This document shows positions 48,101 through 54,083 of a stretch of DNA of 64,000 bases, piece by piece. This DNA comes from Polyangium sp. 15x6. Its GTDB lineage: Bacteria > Myxococcota_A > Polyangia > Polyangiales > Polyangiaceae. How positions within the stretch are numbered: position 1 is the first letter of the stretch; each line of letters starts with the position of its first letter. The position numbers and the translations under genes were made by a program. The notes under the pieces were generated by a model that saw only the letters and a list, made by a program, of their open reading frames with translations, was not told where the DNA came from and ran no database searches. The stretch lies in NCBI RefSeq assembly GCF_029960785.1, contig NZ_JASBQE010000059.1:1-64000 (forward strand), given 5' to 3'.

Positions 48101-48141
48101 CCTTCGTCCTGCTTGCTCTCGATCCGCTGCGCGTCCGCCAT
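42109..48141 (-). CDS. NRPS-A: T-E-C-A*-T-E, starter protein lacking any working A domain
   Basis: A protein of 2010 residues. T 15-85 (Ser47 in 'GGDSILS'), E 97-530 ('HHVVVDGVSW', 'EGHGRE', 'SFNYLGQWD'), DCL-type C 545-960 ('YPLTPMQLGILHH'; active site HHLILDE, with Glu where Gly is usual), degenerate A 985-1445, T with Ser1489 ('GGDSILS') and E 1545-2000 ('HHLVADVVSL', 'FNFVGRFD'). It would start the peptide: two carriers, each followed by an epimerase, so residues 1 and 2 should be D. Neither carrier has a functional A domain in cis. Earlier in-frame codons (to 48681) are out of phase with real protein; ATG 48141 follows AGAGAGAAGAG. It lies 50 bases after the amidinotransferase stop. Confidence 0.92.
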   Translation of the reverse strand: MADAQRIESKQDEGEPIEPLLARIWAETLGLKHVGVHDNFYEIGGDSILSIHIAGKAAQEGLIFSPVELMRHGTIAALSPVVRRAKSPAEEAPQAGPVPLTPVQRLFFGLGLSAPHHWNQAYVLEPLEPLDREQLEHAFAHVAAHHDALRMRYEGQGSEVVQSHDPSQEAPRVERIDLSSLPEDAQRKARARAIDALQASFALDRGPRIRAALFDLGTGRQMLFIAVHHVVVDGVSWNVILTDLERAYRQLRSGEPVRLPPRTTSFQAWARRLEQHARSPELLRELSFWQQHPWDAIAPLPVDGPGSRNTVEASEAITFELDEEITGGLLREAAAFHGAKINELLLAALFLALRAWSGQTTLLVNVEGHGREDLFPDVDLSRTVGWFTTVFPVCVGLPASDCGSAVGAVHEALSRIPRHGIGFGLLRYLSGDEAAARSLAAIPRAEVSFNYLGQWDHVLKDSSLLRLTAEPAGEARAPVDARLYHFEVEARVFNGKLQGYLRYGTELHRRETVEALVQSFLENTREMVRVAQRADARTTASRGDVYPLTPMQLGILHHTLMHPGSGEYVVQWLGDIAGDLDAEAFAQACGDLASRHAPLRTAFAWENLGEPVQVEHASAAVPFRLLDERHIDPAERPRRLSELCDEDRRQGFDPREAPLFRVALIRWAERAHTLFWSFHHLILDEYSSPLLFEELLRHYDARRRKVRLTLAPPPSFRAFVAWQRSAGTSEAYWREALFGLAGPTTLGIEQPASAAPRRDEVRTRVVPAAVEAEIRAFARRERVPLNTVLTAAWAILLSCYAHETDVVFGLTVSGRSAPVTGVDNLVGNLLNTLPLRVMLRGDEPLSAFLSRLHGQILSLRDHEASSLARIGALCGVASARSLFEHILVFDHLPERLSHPELDISNVRTLERTNYPLNMIVLPDGAIVLRALFDARRLPPPAVEALLAHFEQLLARMPEHAASPVDVLPWGAPAPEAPATQEDQAPAAPSLHAALTAIAHRAPDAIALVEDTRRMSRAELDQRARRLARHLRSAGARPGAVVALWLEGTMETVVALLAILATGAATLPIEASTDGARLGRLLGQSGAIVILEPGPARRVEGFPVLRVADAEALALREPDAPLADEVRPGDPAFFHEVSPGCMVAVPHAALAGLARDERLAPAEGEHVGLVLDERTLLHAVAWSLAAGTCLHFAPEGARQGGARLRDWIVAEGVTALHAPAAHALGLLSPSLPPCALRRVFTYVEPLTLRPPPGLAWELVSLVGPPETAFAGVALVWSSGARAPACHAVGGRRAAIVDRAGHEVPPGVPGELAIRVGNLPRVGTRLRATATGQGTLRLLGRVDRGGRIRGEWLDAMEIESLLLDASEGVAAVVAARESGDVAGKAQRPRLLAWVVPQPGRAIDEPALLASVRGALPEHRVPEAVVALDALPLTAAGALDRSALPAPERSAPPADDAPRTEEERILARIWAEVLQVPRVGLRDDFFDLGGDSILSFQIIARAGRAGLVITNSQIFEHHTVEKLAKVARSKRSAPRAQASTQAVAAPLLPIQRWFFERPPAAPAHFQYELLLRLDPAVRAPVLRAVLEALVRTHEALRARFLVLPAGVEQRISPPRSGENLLDVVHLPAGSDAEAVAAVAAARDRLEPRLHLARGPLLRAVLWEHGEAARPHVLLVVHHLVADVVSLRTLLEDLQFGCEQALRGAAVELYAPPVSVAAWGERLVTYAESEATRSQRAHWIAQLAPARLPRDHEGDNLAEDARVLSVTLDESTTNVLTTGLPATNGTRPAELLLAALGVALSRWTSARAHSVSVEGHGRADIDPDLDLSRTLGWFTAMYPRRLDVSGTKDLLEVLARVEAEAARVPDGGIGYGALRYLARDPELGAAIAERGEPEVSFNFVGRFDAPAGVSLLTFADPIEAVALRRSGGPRRHLLELDTFVTAGRLRARWTYSARVHDERTVRTLAEDHLAVVRELVAAASSSTQRRKRPADFPLAALSQAQLDRIVSRIKKPGA
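43807..45189 (-). other. Degenerate, predicted inactive A domain inside NRPS-A
   Basis: The stretch lies exactly between a C and a T domain and keeps the A-domain fold signature at both ends ('ALVEDTRRMSRAELDQRARRL', 'VPGELAI', 'LLGRVDRGGRIRG'). A3 (SGSTGxPKG) is replaced by 'HEVSPGCMVAVPH', A5 (GYGPTE) by 'SLVGPPE', A7 (YRTGD) is missing, A8 has lost its GxRIE core, and A10 (NGK) is 'AGALDRS' without the catalytic Lys. The reading frame is open and the codon use is ordinary, so it is retained as protein. Confidence 0.85.
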
Positions 48142-48191
48142 CGTGGCTCTTCTCTCTGCGGCCCTGCCGAGGCCGCCCCGCGCGATTCGAT

Positions 48192-49307
48192 TCAAAAATA
48201 CGAAGCGAGCTCCCCGCGGCGCCGCACGTCGAGGGTGGCGCAGTGGAAGGAGCCGCCGAAGGGCGTGTAGCTCGCGAAATTGCAGGGAATGGGCTCCAGG
48301 CCGAAGTCCCGGAGCGCTTTGATCGTCGGCTCCTGCCTCCGCTCCACGAGCACCCGCTTCTCGTCGAGCATCAGGACGTTGATGTTCATCCAGATGCTGA
48401 CCGGGCTCCTCTGCTGCGCCTCCGATACGACGGGCGGCGGCGCCTCGAGGATATCCCACTTCCTGACGAACGCTGGCAGCTTGTCGACGTCGATGAAATG
48501 GGGGTTCACGAGCAGCTTCCCCGGGGCGAGCGGCATGAACGTGGTGTCGATGTGCATCGCCTGCTTGCACTTGACCTCGAGCTCGTGCACGCGATAACCC
48601 TCGCCGAGGTGCCTCCGCAGCCACTCGATGCCGGCGCGGTTCGTGACGTGGCTGCGCTGGGCGAAGATGTCGCGCCCGCACCGGACGAAGTCCGCCGCGT
48701 CGAACACGGGCTCATGCTCGGTCGTCACGAACCCGATCGTGCCCGGCTTGGCGAGCCGGGGGGCGTCAGGCGCGTAAAGCGCGTCGTCGAGCACGGGTTT
48801 CGGCGCCGCGACCCAGCGCGCGCCGCGCCGGAAGTACTCGCGGAGCAGAGCGCGGTAGGGCTGCGCCTCGAAGAAACGCCCACGATCGGCCATGGGCGCC
48901 TCGATCATCTGGTCGCCCACGACCAGGAAGACGTCCCGCGGATTGGCCGCGCAGAATCCGCCACCCACGTGCCACGATGGAGTCTGGAATGGGGCGGAAA
49001 AGTCGAACGGCCCCGGCCGCCGCACCGTCACGCCTTCGCCTTCGAGGATGTGGACGAGCTCGTCGAGGCACCGCTGGGCGGCGAGGATCTGCTCGTCGGG
49101 GATGGGGATCGCCTCCTCGCCGACCAGATCGAGCATCGCATGGAGCTCGTGCGCGTCGGGTGGGATCGTCGCCCGGGTGATGAGGTGCCACGACGGGAAC
49201 ATGGCCCCGTCGACGTGCCCAACGATCACCTCTTCGAGGGGATCCCACTCATTGTGGGAATTGACGGGCCGCTCCGGCAGCCCCTCCTTCATTGAAGGCG
49301 CATGCAC
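48192..49307 (-). CDS. L-arginine:amine amidinotransferase (glycine-amidinotransferase family)
   Basis: A protein of 371 residues of the AGAT/CyrA fold. The catalytic triad is recognisable by comparison with human AGAT: an Asp in 'PVFDAADFVRCGRDIF' (about 203-206), His252 in 'MHIDTTF' and nucleophile Cys356 in 'GGSFHCATLDVRRRG'. Such enzymes move the amidino group of arginine to an amine through a covalent Cys intermediate, giving a guanidino compound and ornithine. In the cylindrospermopsin and saxitoxin pathways homologues make a guanidino starter. Here it lies between mbtH and NRPS-A, so it probably makes a guanidino building block or modifies the peptide. The start is GTG 49307, with AGGG upstream, 15 bases after mbtH; ATG 49292 is an alternative. 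Confidence 0.9.
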   Translation of the reverse strand: MHAPSMKEGLPERPVNSHNEWDPLEEVIVGHVDGAMFPSWHLITRATIPPDAHELHAMLDLVGEEAIPIPDEQILAAQRCLDELVHILEGEGVTVRRPGPFDFSAPFQTPSWHVGGGFCAANPRDVFLVVGDQMIEAPMADRGRFFEAQPYRALLREYFRRGARWVAAPKPVLDDALYAPDAPRLAKPGTIGFVTTEHEPVFDAADFVRCGRDIFAQRSHVTNRAGIEWLRRHLGEGYRVHELEVKCKQAMHIDTTFMPLAPGKLLVNPHFIDVDKLPAFVRKWDILEAPPPVVSEAQQRSPVSIWMNINVLMLDEKRVLVERRQEPTIKALRDFGLEPIPCNFASYTPFGGSFHCATLDVRRRGELASYF

Positions 49308-49322
49308 ATCAAAGCCCTGCGT

Positions 49323-49541
49323 TCACGGCGCCCCAGAGCCCATTTTTTCGCGCAAGCTGCGTGGACGCATGTCCGTCCACACCTGCTCGATGTGCTCGAG
49401 GCACTCCTGCTTGGTGCCTGTCTTGCCCGCGTCGCGCCACCCGAGGGGGTTCTCGCGCGACGCAGGCCAGATGGAATACTGCTCTTCGTGATTGACGACG
49501 ACCTTATAAATCGTCGCGTCGTTGTCCTCGGACTGGGACAT
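49323..49541 (-). CDS. mbtH: MbtH-like protein
   Basis: A protein of 72 residues with the family signature: '[10 protein letters not shown]', '[12 protein letters not shown]' and '[14 protein letters not shown]'. MbtH proteins bind NRPS A domains and make them soluble and active. It is the first gene of the operon, 15 bases ahead of the amidinotransferase, and could serve both the built-in and the two free-standing A domains. An AGGGG ribosome site precedes ATG 49541. Confidence 0.95.
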   Translation of the reverse strand: MSQSEDNDATIYKVVVNHEEQYSIWPASRENPLGWRDAGKTGTKQECLEHIEQVWTDMRPRSLREKMGSGAP

Positions 49542-49596
49542 GCCTGACCCCTATCTGTCCACCCCGCGAGACGTGGATGTCCCCACGGCACAATAG

Positions 49597-49625
49597 GAAT
49601 TACAGAACCTCGACCAGGGCGTCAA
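49597..49625 (-). promoter_or_regulatory. Promoter of the NRPS operon
   Basis: On the minus strand TTGACG (49620-49625) and TAATTC (49597-49602) are separated by exactly 17 bases, a good sigma-70 match. The -10 box lies 55 bases before the mbtH start codon, giving a short leader. It is the only strong promoter-like pair I see ahead of the roughly 39-kb minus-strand unit. Confidence 0.55.
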
Positions 49626-49753
49626 GGAATCTCGGACAGCTTCCGTTCGTGCGATCCAGGTCACCGCGCCATCTGAACGGGGACGCGTGCGTCGAGCGCG
49701 ACAGGTGTCACTCGGGTGTGAGATTTCGTACTCGTGGAACGCGAGCCTTCTCC

Positions 49754-50110
49754 ATGCGATTGCTCAGCATGCCGATCGCGCTGTACGACCGGCGCTCGAA
49801 GACGATCGCGTCCGTCCGCTGGGTCGATACCGAGCACCACCTCGTCGCGCTGGGGGTCACGCGGGCAATCATCAGGAGCTTCCTCGAACGCAAGTTTCGG
49901 CCCGTCGTGGTGGTAGACACGTTTCGTCGAGGCAAGCTGAAGGCGTTCGTCGAGGAGCTCACGACCGAGCCCGGCGCGAGCCATCGAATCGTGTCGCTGT
50001 ACGCCGAGGACGACACGCTCCTCGCGCGCGTGGACTGCCGTCCGTCGAACGAGTTTCGGGAGCCCAAGGTATCGCTGCTGCTCAATGCCGAGATCCGGAA
50101 AAACCGTTAA
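49754..50110 (+). CDS. Small hypothetical protein
   Basis: A protein of 118 residues starting 'MRLLSMPIALYDRRSKTIASVRWVD'. It has a compact alpha/beta character, with 'ARVDCRPSNEFREPKVSLLLNAEI' near the end and no membrane segment or signal. I do not recognise a family. It is divergent from the NRPS operon and could be unrelated to it. ATG 49769 is an alternative start. The frame continues in phase after its TAA stop into a short kinase-like tail (50111-50197). Confidence 0.5.
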   Translation: MRLLSMPIALYDRRSKTIASVRWVDTEHHLVALGVTRAIIRSFLERKFRPVVVVDTFRRGKLKAFVEELTTEPGASHRIVSLYAEDDTLLARVDCRPSNEFREPKVSLLLNAEIRKNR

Positions 50111-50197
50111 GATCTTGAAGAGCTGATCGACACGACGCACCTCTCGCCTGCCGAGGTGGCGTCGCGCATACTCGACGCCCTGCGGAGGCCCGAATGA
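50111..50197 (+). pseudogene. Orphan C-terminal fragment, kinase-tail-like
   Basis: Directly after the TAA of the preceding gene, and in the same frame, the DNA reads 28 sense codons to TGA 50195-50197: 'DLEELIDTTHLSPAEVASRI' and then 'LDALRRPE'. The 'IDTTHLSPEEVAxRI' pattern is typical of the end of small P-loop kinases, where it forms the last helix. No kinase body precedes it, so it is either a leftover of a deleted gene or the read-through tail of the preceding one. Confidence 0.4.
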
Positions 50198-50503
50198 AGC
50201 TCGATGTCCTCGATCCACCGTCGAGCGCCCACCGCCCCCGCTGATGCGACCGCCGCCCACCGGACCCACGGTGCTTTCGTCGCCTATGGGGGCGGCGCAG
50301 GTTCAGAGCTTTTGGGGTGCGCCGGCTTCCGGGGCAGCATTGCCCGCGATTCCCTTCCCGTGGCCCTTCCCGGGCCCGCCGCCAGCCGTGCCGTTCACCT
50401 TCCTTGTAAGGTCGAGCGCGACCTGCCGTGCGCCGATGTCGCCGGCGATGAGGAGCGCGTCCACGTCGCACCGCGTTTCATGACGATGGGGTCCGGTTCG
50501 CGC
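50198..50503. other. 306-base gap with weak reading frames only
   Basis: A plus-strand frame from ATG 50244 to 50483 (79 codons, Pro-rich, 'FPWPFPGPPPAVPFTF') and a 16-codon frame from ATG 50195 exist, but neither has a clear ribosome site or a recognisable family. I treat the stretch as decayed or non-coding. It separates the helicase stop (50504) from the fragment above. Confidence 0.4.
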
Positions 50504-52753
50504 CTACATCCCGCGAGCGAGTCGAACCGCCGTGCGAAAGGCGCCTTCGACATCCATGCTTCGTCTCGAATAATCGAGCGCGAGGAGCTCCTCGCCGAGA
50601 AACCCGTCGTATTTCTCGGCGTACTTGTTCCGCACGGTCCGTGCGAGTGCGACCGCGTCGGCTGGACCTGCGTCGGCCATCGCTCGCAGCTCCTCGCGGA
50701 TGCGCTCCGGACGCGCACCGGGAATCGTGATGGCCACGCCATCGCGGACCGCCTCGAGCCTACGAGCCACGAGCTGGGCCACGAGCGTGTTCATGACCCG
50801 ATCACCTACCCAGGCAAAAAGAACGGTATCTCCTGCGCACTCCAGCAACGCTCGTTCGTAAAGGCCGAGGCGCACGAAGTTCGTCCGGCCCTCCTCGAGG
50901 AGATCGCGCGCCCGTGTATCGAGGTAGATCGGCACCTCGACCGATTGATACACGGCGAGCATCTCCTGCCGTACCCGGTCATGCACGAGACCTCCGACGC
51001 CGCTCCAGGATGGCACCTTGCCGCCTTTCGCCTGCACGAGGTCGAGCACCTTCCGCTCCTCGTCGATCCCCGTGATGCGCCACCGCTTGCCCGCAAAAAT
51101 GAGAAACATCCCCTCGAGCACAGGATAGTCGATCGGCAGGGTCCCGAGCGTCTTGCTCCCCGAGACGAGGCGCCACTCCTCGGGTGTGTGGAATGCGGTA
51201 AAAAAGCTGAAATGTCCCACGATGCGCTCGCCGACGCGACCGTGGAGCAGGGTCCCGTCCGAGCTCTGGACCACGAGATCGTGGCTCCCCATCACACGGA
51301 GCAAGGTGGCGAACGTCGATCGGGGTATGCCGGTGAATGGCCCGGTCTCGCAGAGGGTCTGATGGGCGCTCACCGCGGAAGCGCCGCCACGTTCGGCGAT
51401 CAGGGAGAGCACCTGCTGTATCAAGGTCGACAGGTGGAGAGCGCCGACGGCCGGAGGCTCGCACCATCGGTCGCGCACGAGGAGATTGACCATGGCGATG
51501 GCCTGCACGAGCTCGGCTCGAATCATGTCCTGCGGGGGTGTCCTCTCCGTCACCTCCGGCTCGCGCACGTACATCCGCAGCACGGCGGGGCCGCCTTTCC
51601 TCCCCGACCTCCCGAGCCGTTGGCGCAGGCTGGACACGCTCACGGGCGCCCCGATCTGCGCGACGCTCTGCACTTGTCCGATGTCGATTCCCATCTCGAG
51701 TGTGCTCGTGCAGACCACGTTCGCCGGGCGCGTCTCGTCTCGCAAACGCGCCTCCGCGTTCTCGCGGAGTTCTTTGGCGAGGCTGCCATGATGCGCGAAG
51801 AACTCCACGGGGAGCCGCTCCTGTTCGCATCGACGCGCGAGGAGATCGGCGAACTGCTCCACGTCCGAGCGACGATTCGCGAAGATGAGATTCGTCGATC
51901 CACGCAGGGTCTTGAAGATGTGCTCGGCAATGGCGTGCGCGTCCTCCGCTGCGTCGAGCGCCTCCGGATCCGGCTCCTTCGTTCGGTAGCCGCGAACCTG
52001 AAGCTTGAGCTCCGCCCCGCCTTGCTGGGACACGATCCGTTCCACGCTCGTGCCACCCGCTGTCCGCAGGTACTCCGCGGCCAGCTCCATGTCGCCCAGG
52101 GTGGCACTCAGCGCAACACGCGGCACGCGCCTGCGGATCGCGCGCTCCACGCGATGCAGGAGCGACTGGAGCTGCCGACCCCGCTCGCTGCCGATGAACG
52201 CGTGCAGCTCATCGACGACGACAAACGATAGCGAACCGAAGAGCCGCGGGATGTGAGATCCGTGGACGACGAAGAGAGCCTCGAGGGATTCCGGGGTGAT
52301 GATGAGGACCCCGCTCGGGTCTGCGAGAAGGCGCCGCTTCTTGTCCTGCGACACGTCCCCGTGCCATCGGTGCACGGCAAGACCCAGCCTGTCGCAGAGA
52401 TCCGTGAGTCGCCTGTATTGATCGTTGATGAGGGCCTTGAGCGGGGAAACGGCGAGAACACGCACGCCCGAGGCCGGCTCTCCGAGGACATGCGTGCAGA
52501 TGGGGAAAAACGCGGCCTCCGTCTTTCCGCTCGCGGTCGCGGCCGATAGAATCACGTCCTTGTTCGCGGACAAAATGGGCTCGATCGCACGTTCCTGGAG
52601 ATCCCGCAGCTCGGTCCAGCGTTGCTCCCAGATCCACCGTCGAACCCCTTCGTTGAGCCGCATGAGCCCCGCGGAGGCCGGCGGTGCGGGCGCAAGTGCC
52701 TCTCCAGCAGGTCCAGAGGCGCCGTCAGAGCTTGAAGGAGGCGAGGTCGTCAT
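50504..52753 (-). CDS. Lhr/BrxH-like SF2 DEAD/DEAH helicase
   Basis: A protein of 749 residues. Walker A is 'ATASGKTEA' (72-80), motif Ia 'VSPLKALINDQ', motif Ib 'ITPESLEAL', motif II 'VVDELHAF' (DELH at 181-184), motif III 'SATLGD', and the C-terminal lobe has 'TLEMGIDIG' and 'QRLGRSGRKGG' (motif VI). The extra C-terminal region is like that of Lhr-type helicases, which include the BrxH helicase paired with BrxD in some BREX systems. The start at 52753 is chosen because GGGGGAG lies six bases upstream; it overlaps the ATPase gene by 29 bases. It is the third gene of the TerB-ATPase-helicase operon and would remodel DNA or RNA under control of the ATPase. Confidence 0.88.
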   Translation of the reverse strand: MTTSPPSSSDGASGPAGEALAPAPPASAGLMRLNEGVRRWIWEQRWTELRDLQERAIEPILSANKDVILSAATASGKTEAAFFPICTHVLGEPASGVRVLAVSPLKALINDQYRRLTDLCDRLGLAVHRWHGDVSQDKKRRLLADPSGVLIITPESLEALFVVHGSHIPRLFGSLSFVVVDELHAFIGSERGRQLQSLLHRVERAIRRRVPRVALSATLGDMELAAEYLRTAGGTSVERIVSQQGGAELKLQVRGYRTKEPDPEALDAAEDAHAIAEHIFKTLRGSTNLIFANRRSDVEQFADLLARRCEQERLPVEFFAHHGSLAKELRENAEARLRDETRPANVVCTSTLEMGIDIGQVQSVAQIGAPVSVSSLRQRLGRSGRKGGPAVLRMYVREPEVTERTPPQDMIRAELVQAIAMVNLLVRDRWCEPPAVGALHLSTLIQQVLSLIAERGGASAVSAHQTLCETGPFTGIPRSTFATLLRVMGSHDLVVQSSDGTLLHGRVGERIVGHFSFFTAFHTPEEWRLVSGSKTLGTLPIDYPVLEGMFLIFAGKRWRITGIDEERKVLDLVQAKGGKVPSWSGVGGLVHDRVRQEMLAVYQSVEVPIYLDTRARDLLEEGRTNFVRLGLYERALLECAGDTVLFAWVGDRVMNTLVAQLVARRLEAVRDGVAITIPGARPERIREELRAMADAGPADAVALARTVRNKYAEKYDGFLGEELLALDYSRRSMDVEGAFRTAVRLARGM

Positions 52754-54083
52754 CCGCATCTCCCCCATGCGACGGAGCCGCACCATGGGCGCTGTTCTGC
52801 GCGCCGTCCTCCTGAGAAACCTGCTCGAGGTCGGGGTTCGTCTCGCGGGAGATCGTTACGCCCCCGAGAAGATCGCTCCAGGGCGTGCCACGGTTCTGGT
52901 CGAGCACGGCGAGGAGCTGAACGAAGGCCGTGATGGTGCTCCGCGGCGTGCGGAAATAGGCATCCCCGATGCGCTTCGAGCAATGGGCCATGAAGGCGTG
53001 GATCCCCTCGTCGGACAGGAGGTAGGCCGCGGGGTCCCCCGAAGCGTAGACATGCCGCAGCTTCGTGAGCAGCACGTAGAGCTCCTCGGGCGTGAGGTTG
53101 CCGAGGCGTATGACCGGGCCGCTCAAATCGACGAGCCCGTCACGGGCGAAGGTATTCTCGGCGAGCCGGGACTGGAGTGCCTGGTAGCTGTAAAGCCCGC
53201 GGCGTGTATCCAGCAGGAACTCGGGGGTTCCGCCCAGCAAAAAACCGAGACCTTCCGCCGTTCCCTGCAAGCAGTCGTTGAGGATCCGCAGGATCTGCTC
53301 GTAATTGGTCGAGCGTGCCTTGGCGTTGGCGAGCTTGTAGAGGTTCACGAGCTCGTCGAGACACACGAGCAGGCCGTCGTATCCCGAAAGACGGACGAAT
53401 CGACCGAGGAGCTTGAGCTGGTCGTAAACATTCGCGTCGTCGACGATGGTCCGGACGCCGAGCGCAGCCCTGGCGTCGGTGCGGGTTGAAAACTCTCCAC
53501 GCAGCCACCGGACTGCGTCCGATTTCAGCGTCTCGTTCCCGGTATCATGGCCGCGCCAGTAGGCAGCGATGACCTCGGCGAAATCATAACCACCGACGAG
53601 CTCGGATAGACCTTCCAGGCGCTCGCGGATGACGGTCTCCGGCGAGACACCTCGGGTGCGAGCATCTGCGAGCGTGGTGCTGATGAAGCGCTCGACGACG
53701 CTGGCGAGGGCGCCGCCCTCGGGCTTCGCGCGCGTGGCCACGTTGCGCATGAGCTCGTTGTAGAGCGACCGAGCCTGCCCGCCTGTTCCATGCAGTCGTC
53801 TGTCGGGGCCGAGATCTGCGTGCGCCGTGACGAGCTTTTTCTCGAGCGCGATCGTCCGAACCAGGTTCAGGAAAAACGTCTTCCCCGACCCATATTCGCC
53901 GATGATGAAGCGAATGGCGGCGCCGCCGGCGGCAATGCGGTCGACGTCGTCGATGAGCGCCTTCACCTCGGCAGCTCTTCCCACCTGGATGTGCTGCTGG
54001 CCGCTGCGAGGAACCACGCCGGCCCGCAACGATTGCAAGATTGCGTCACGCTCTTTGGGTCGAATGCGGAGCTCGGTGCTCAT
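52725..54083 (-). CDS. BrxD-like ATP-binding protein (DUF2791-type)
   Basis: A P-loop ATPase of 452 residues with Walker A 'IGEYGSGKTFFL' (61-72) and Walker B 'LLVCLDELVNLY' (238-249). The N-terminus 'IRPKERDAILQSLRAGVVPRSGQQHIQVGR' and the C-terminal 'FVQLLAVLDQN' are typical of the family annotated as BREX-system ATP-binding protein BrxD. It probably loads or regulates the helicase encoded next. Its ATG overlaps the stop of the TerB gene (ATGA). The last 45 residues are low-complexity and acidic. Confidence 0.88.
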   Translation of the reverse strand: MSTELRIRPKERDAILQSLRAGVVPRSGQQHIQVGRAAEVKALIDDVDRIAAGGAAIRFIIGEYGSGKTFFLNLVRTIALEKKLVTAHADLGPDRRLHGTGGQARSLYNELMRNVATRAKPEGGALASVVERFISTTLADARTRGVSPETVIRERLEGLSELVGGYDFAEVIAAYWRGHDTGNETLKSDAVRWLRGEFSTRTDARAALGVRTIVDDANVYDQLKLLGRFVRLSGYDGLLVCLDELVNLYKLANAKARSTNYEQILRILNDCLQGTAEGLGFLLGGTPEFLLDTRRGLYSYQALQSRLAENTFARDGLVDLSGPVIRLGNLTPEELYVLLTKLRHVYASGDPAAYLLSDEGIHAFMAHCSKRIGDAYFRTPRSTITAFVQLLAVLDQNRGTPWSDLLGGVTISRETNPDLEQVSQEDGAQNSAHGAAPSHGGDADDDLASFKL

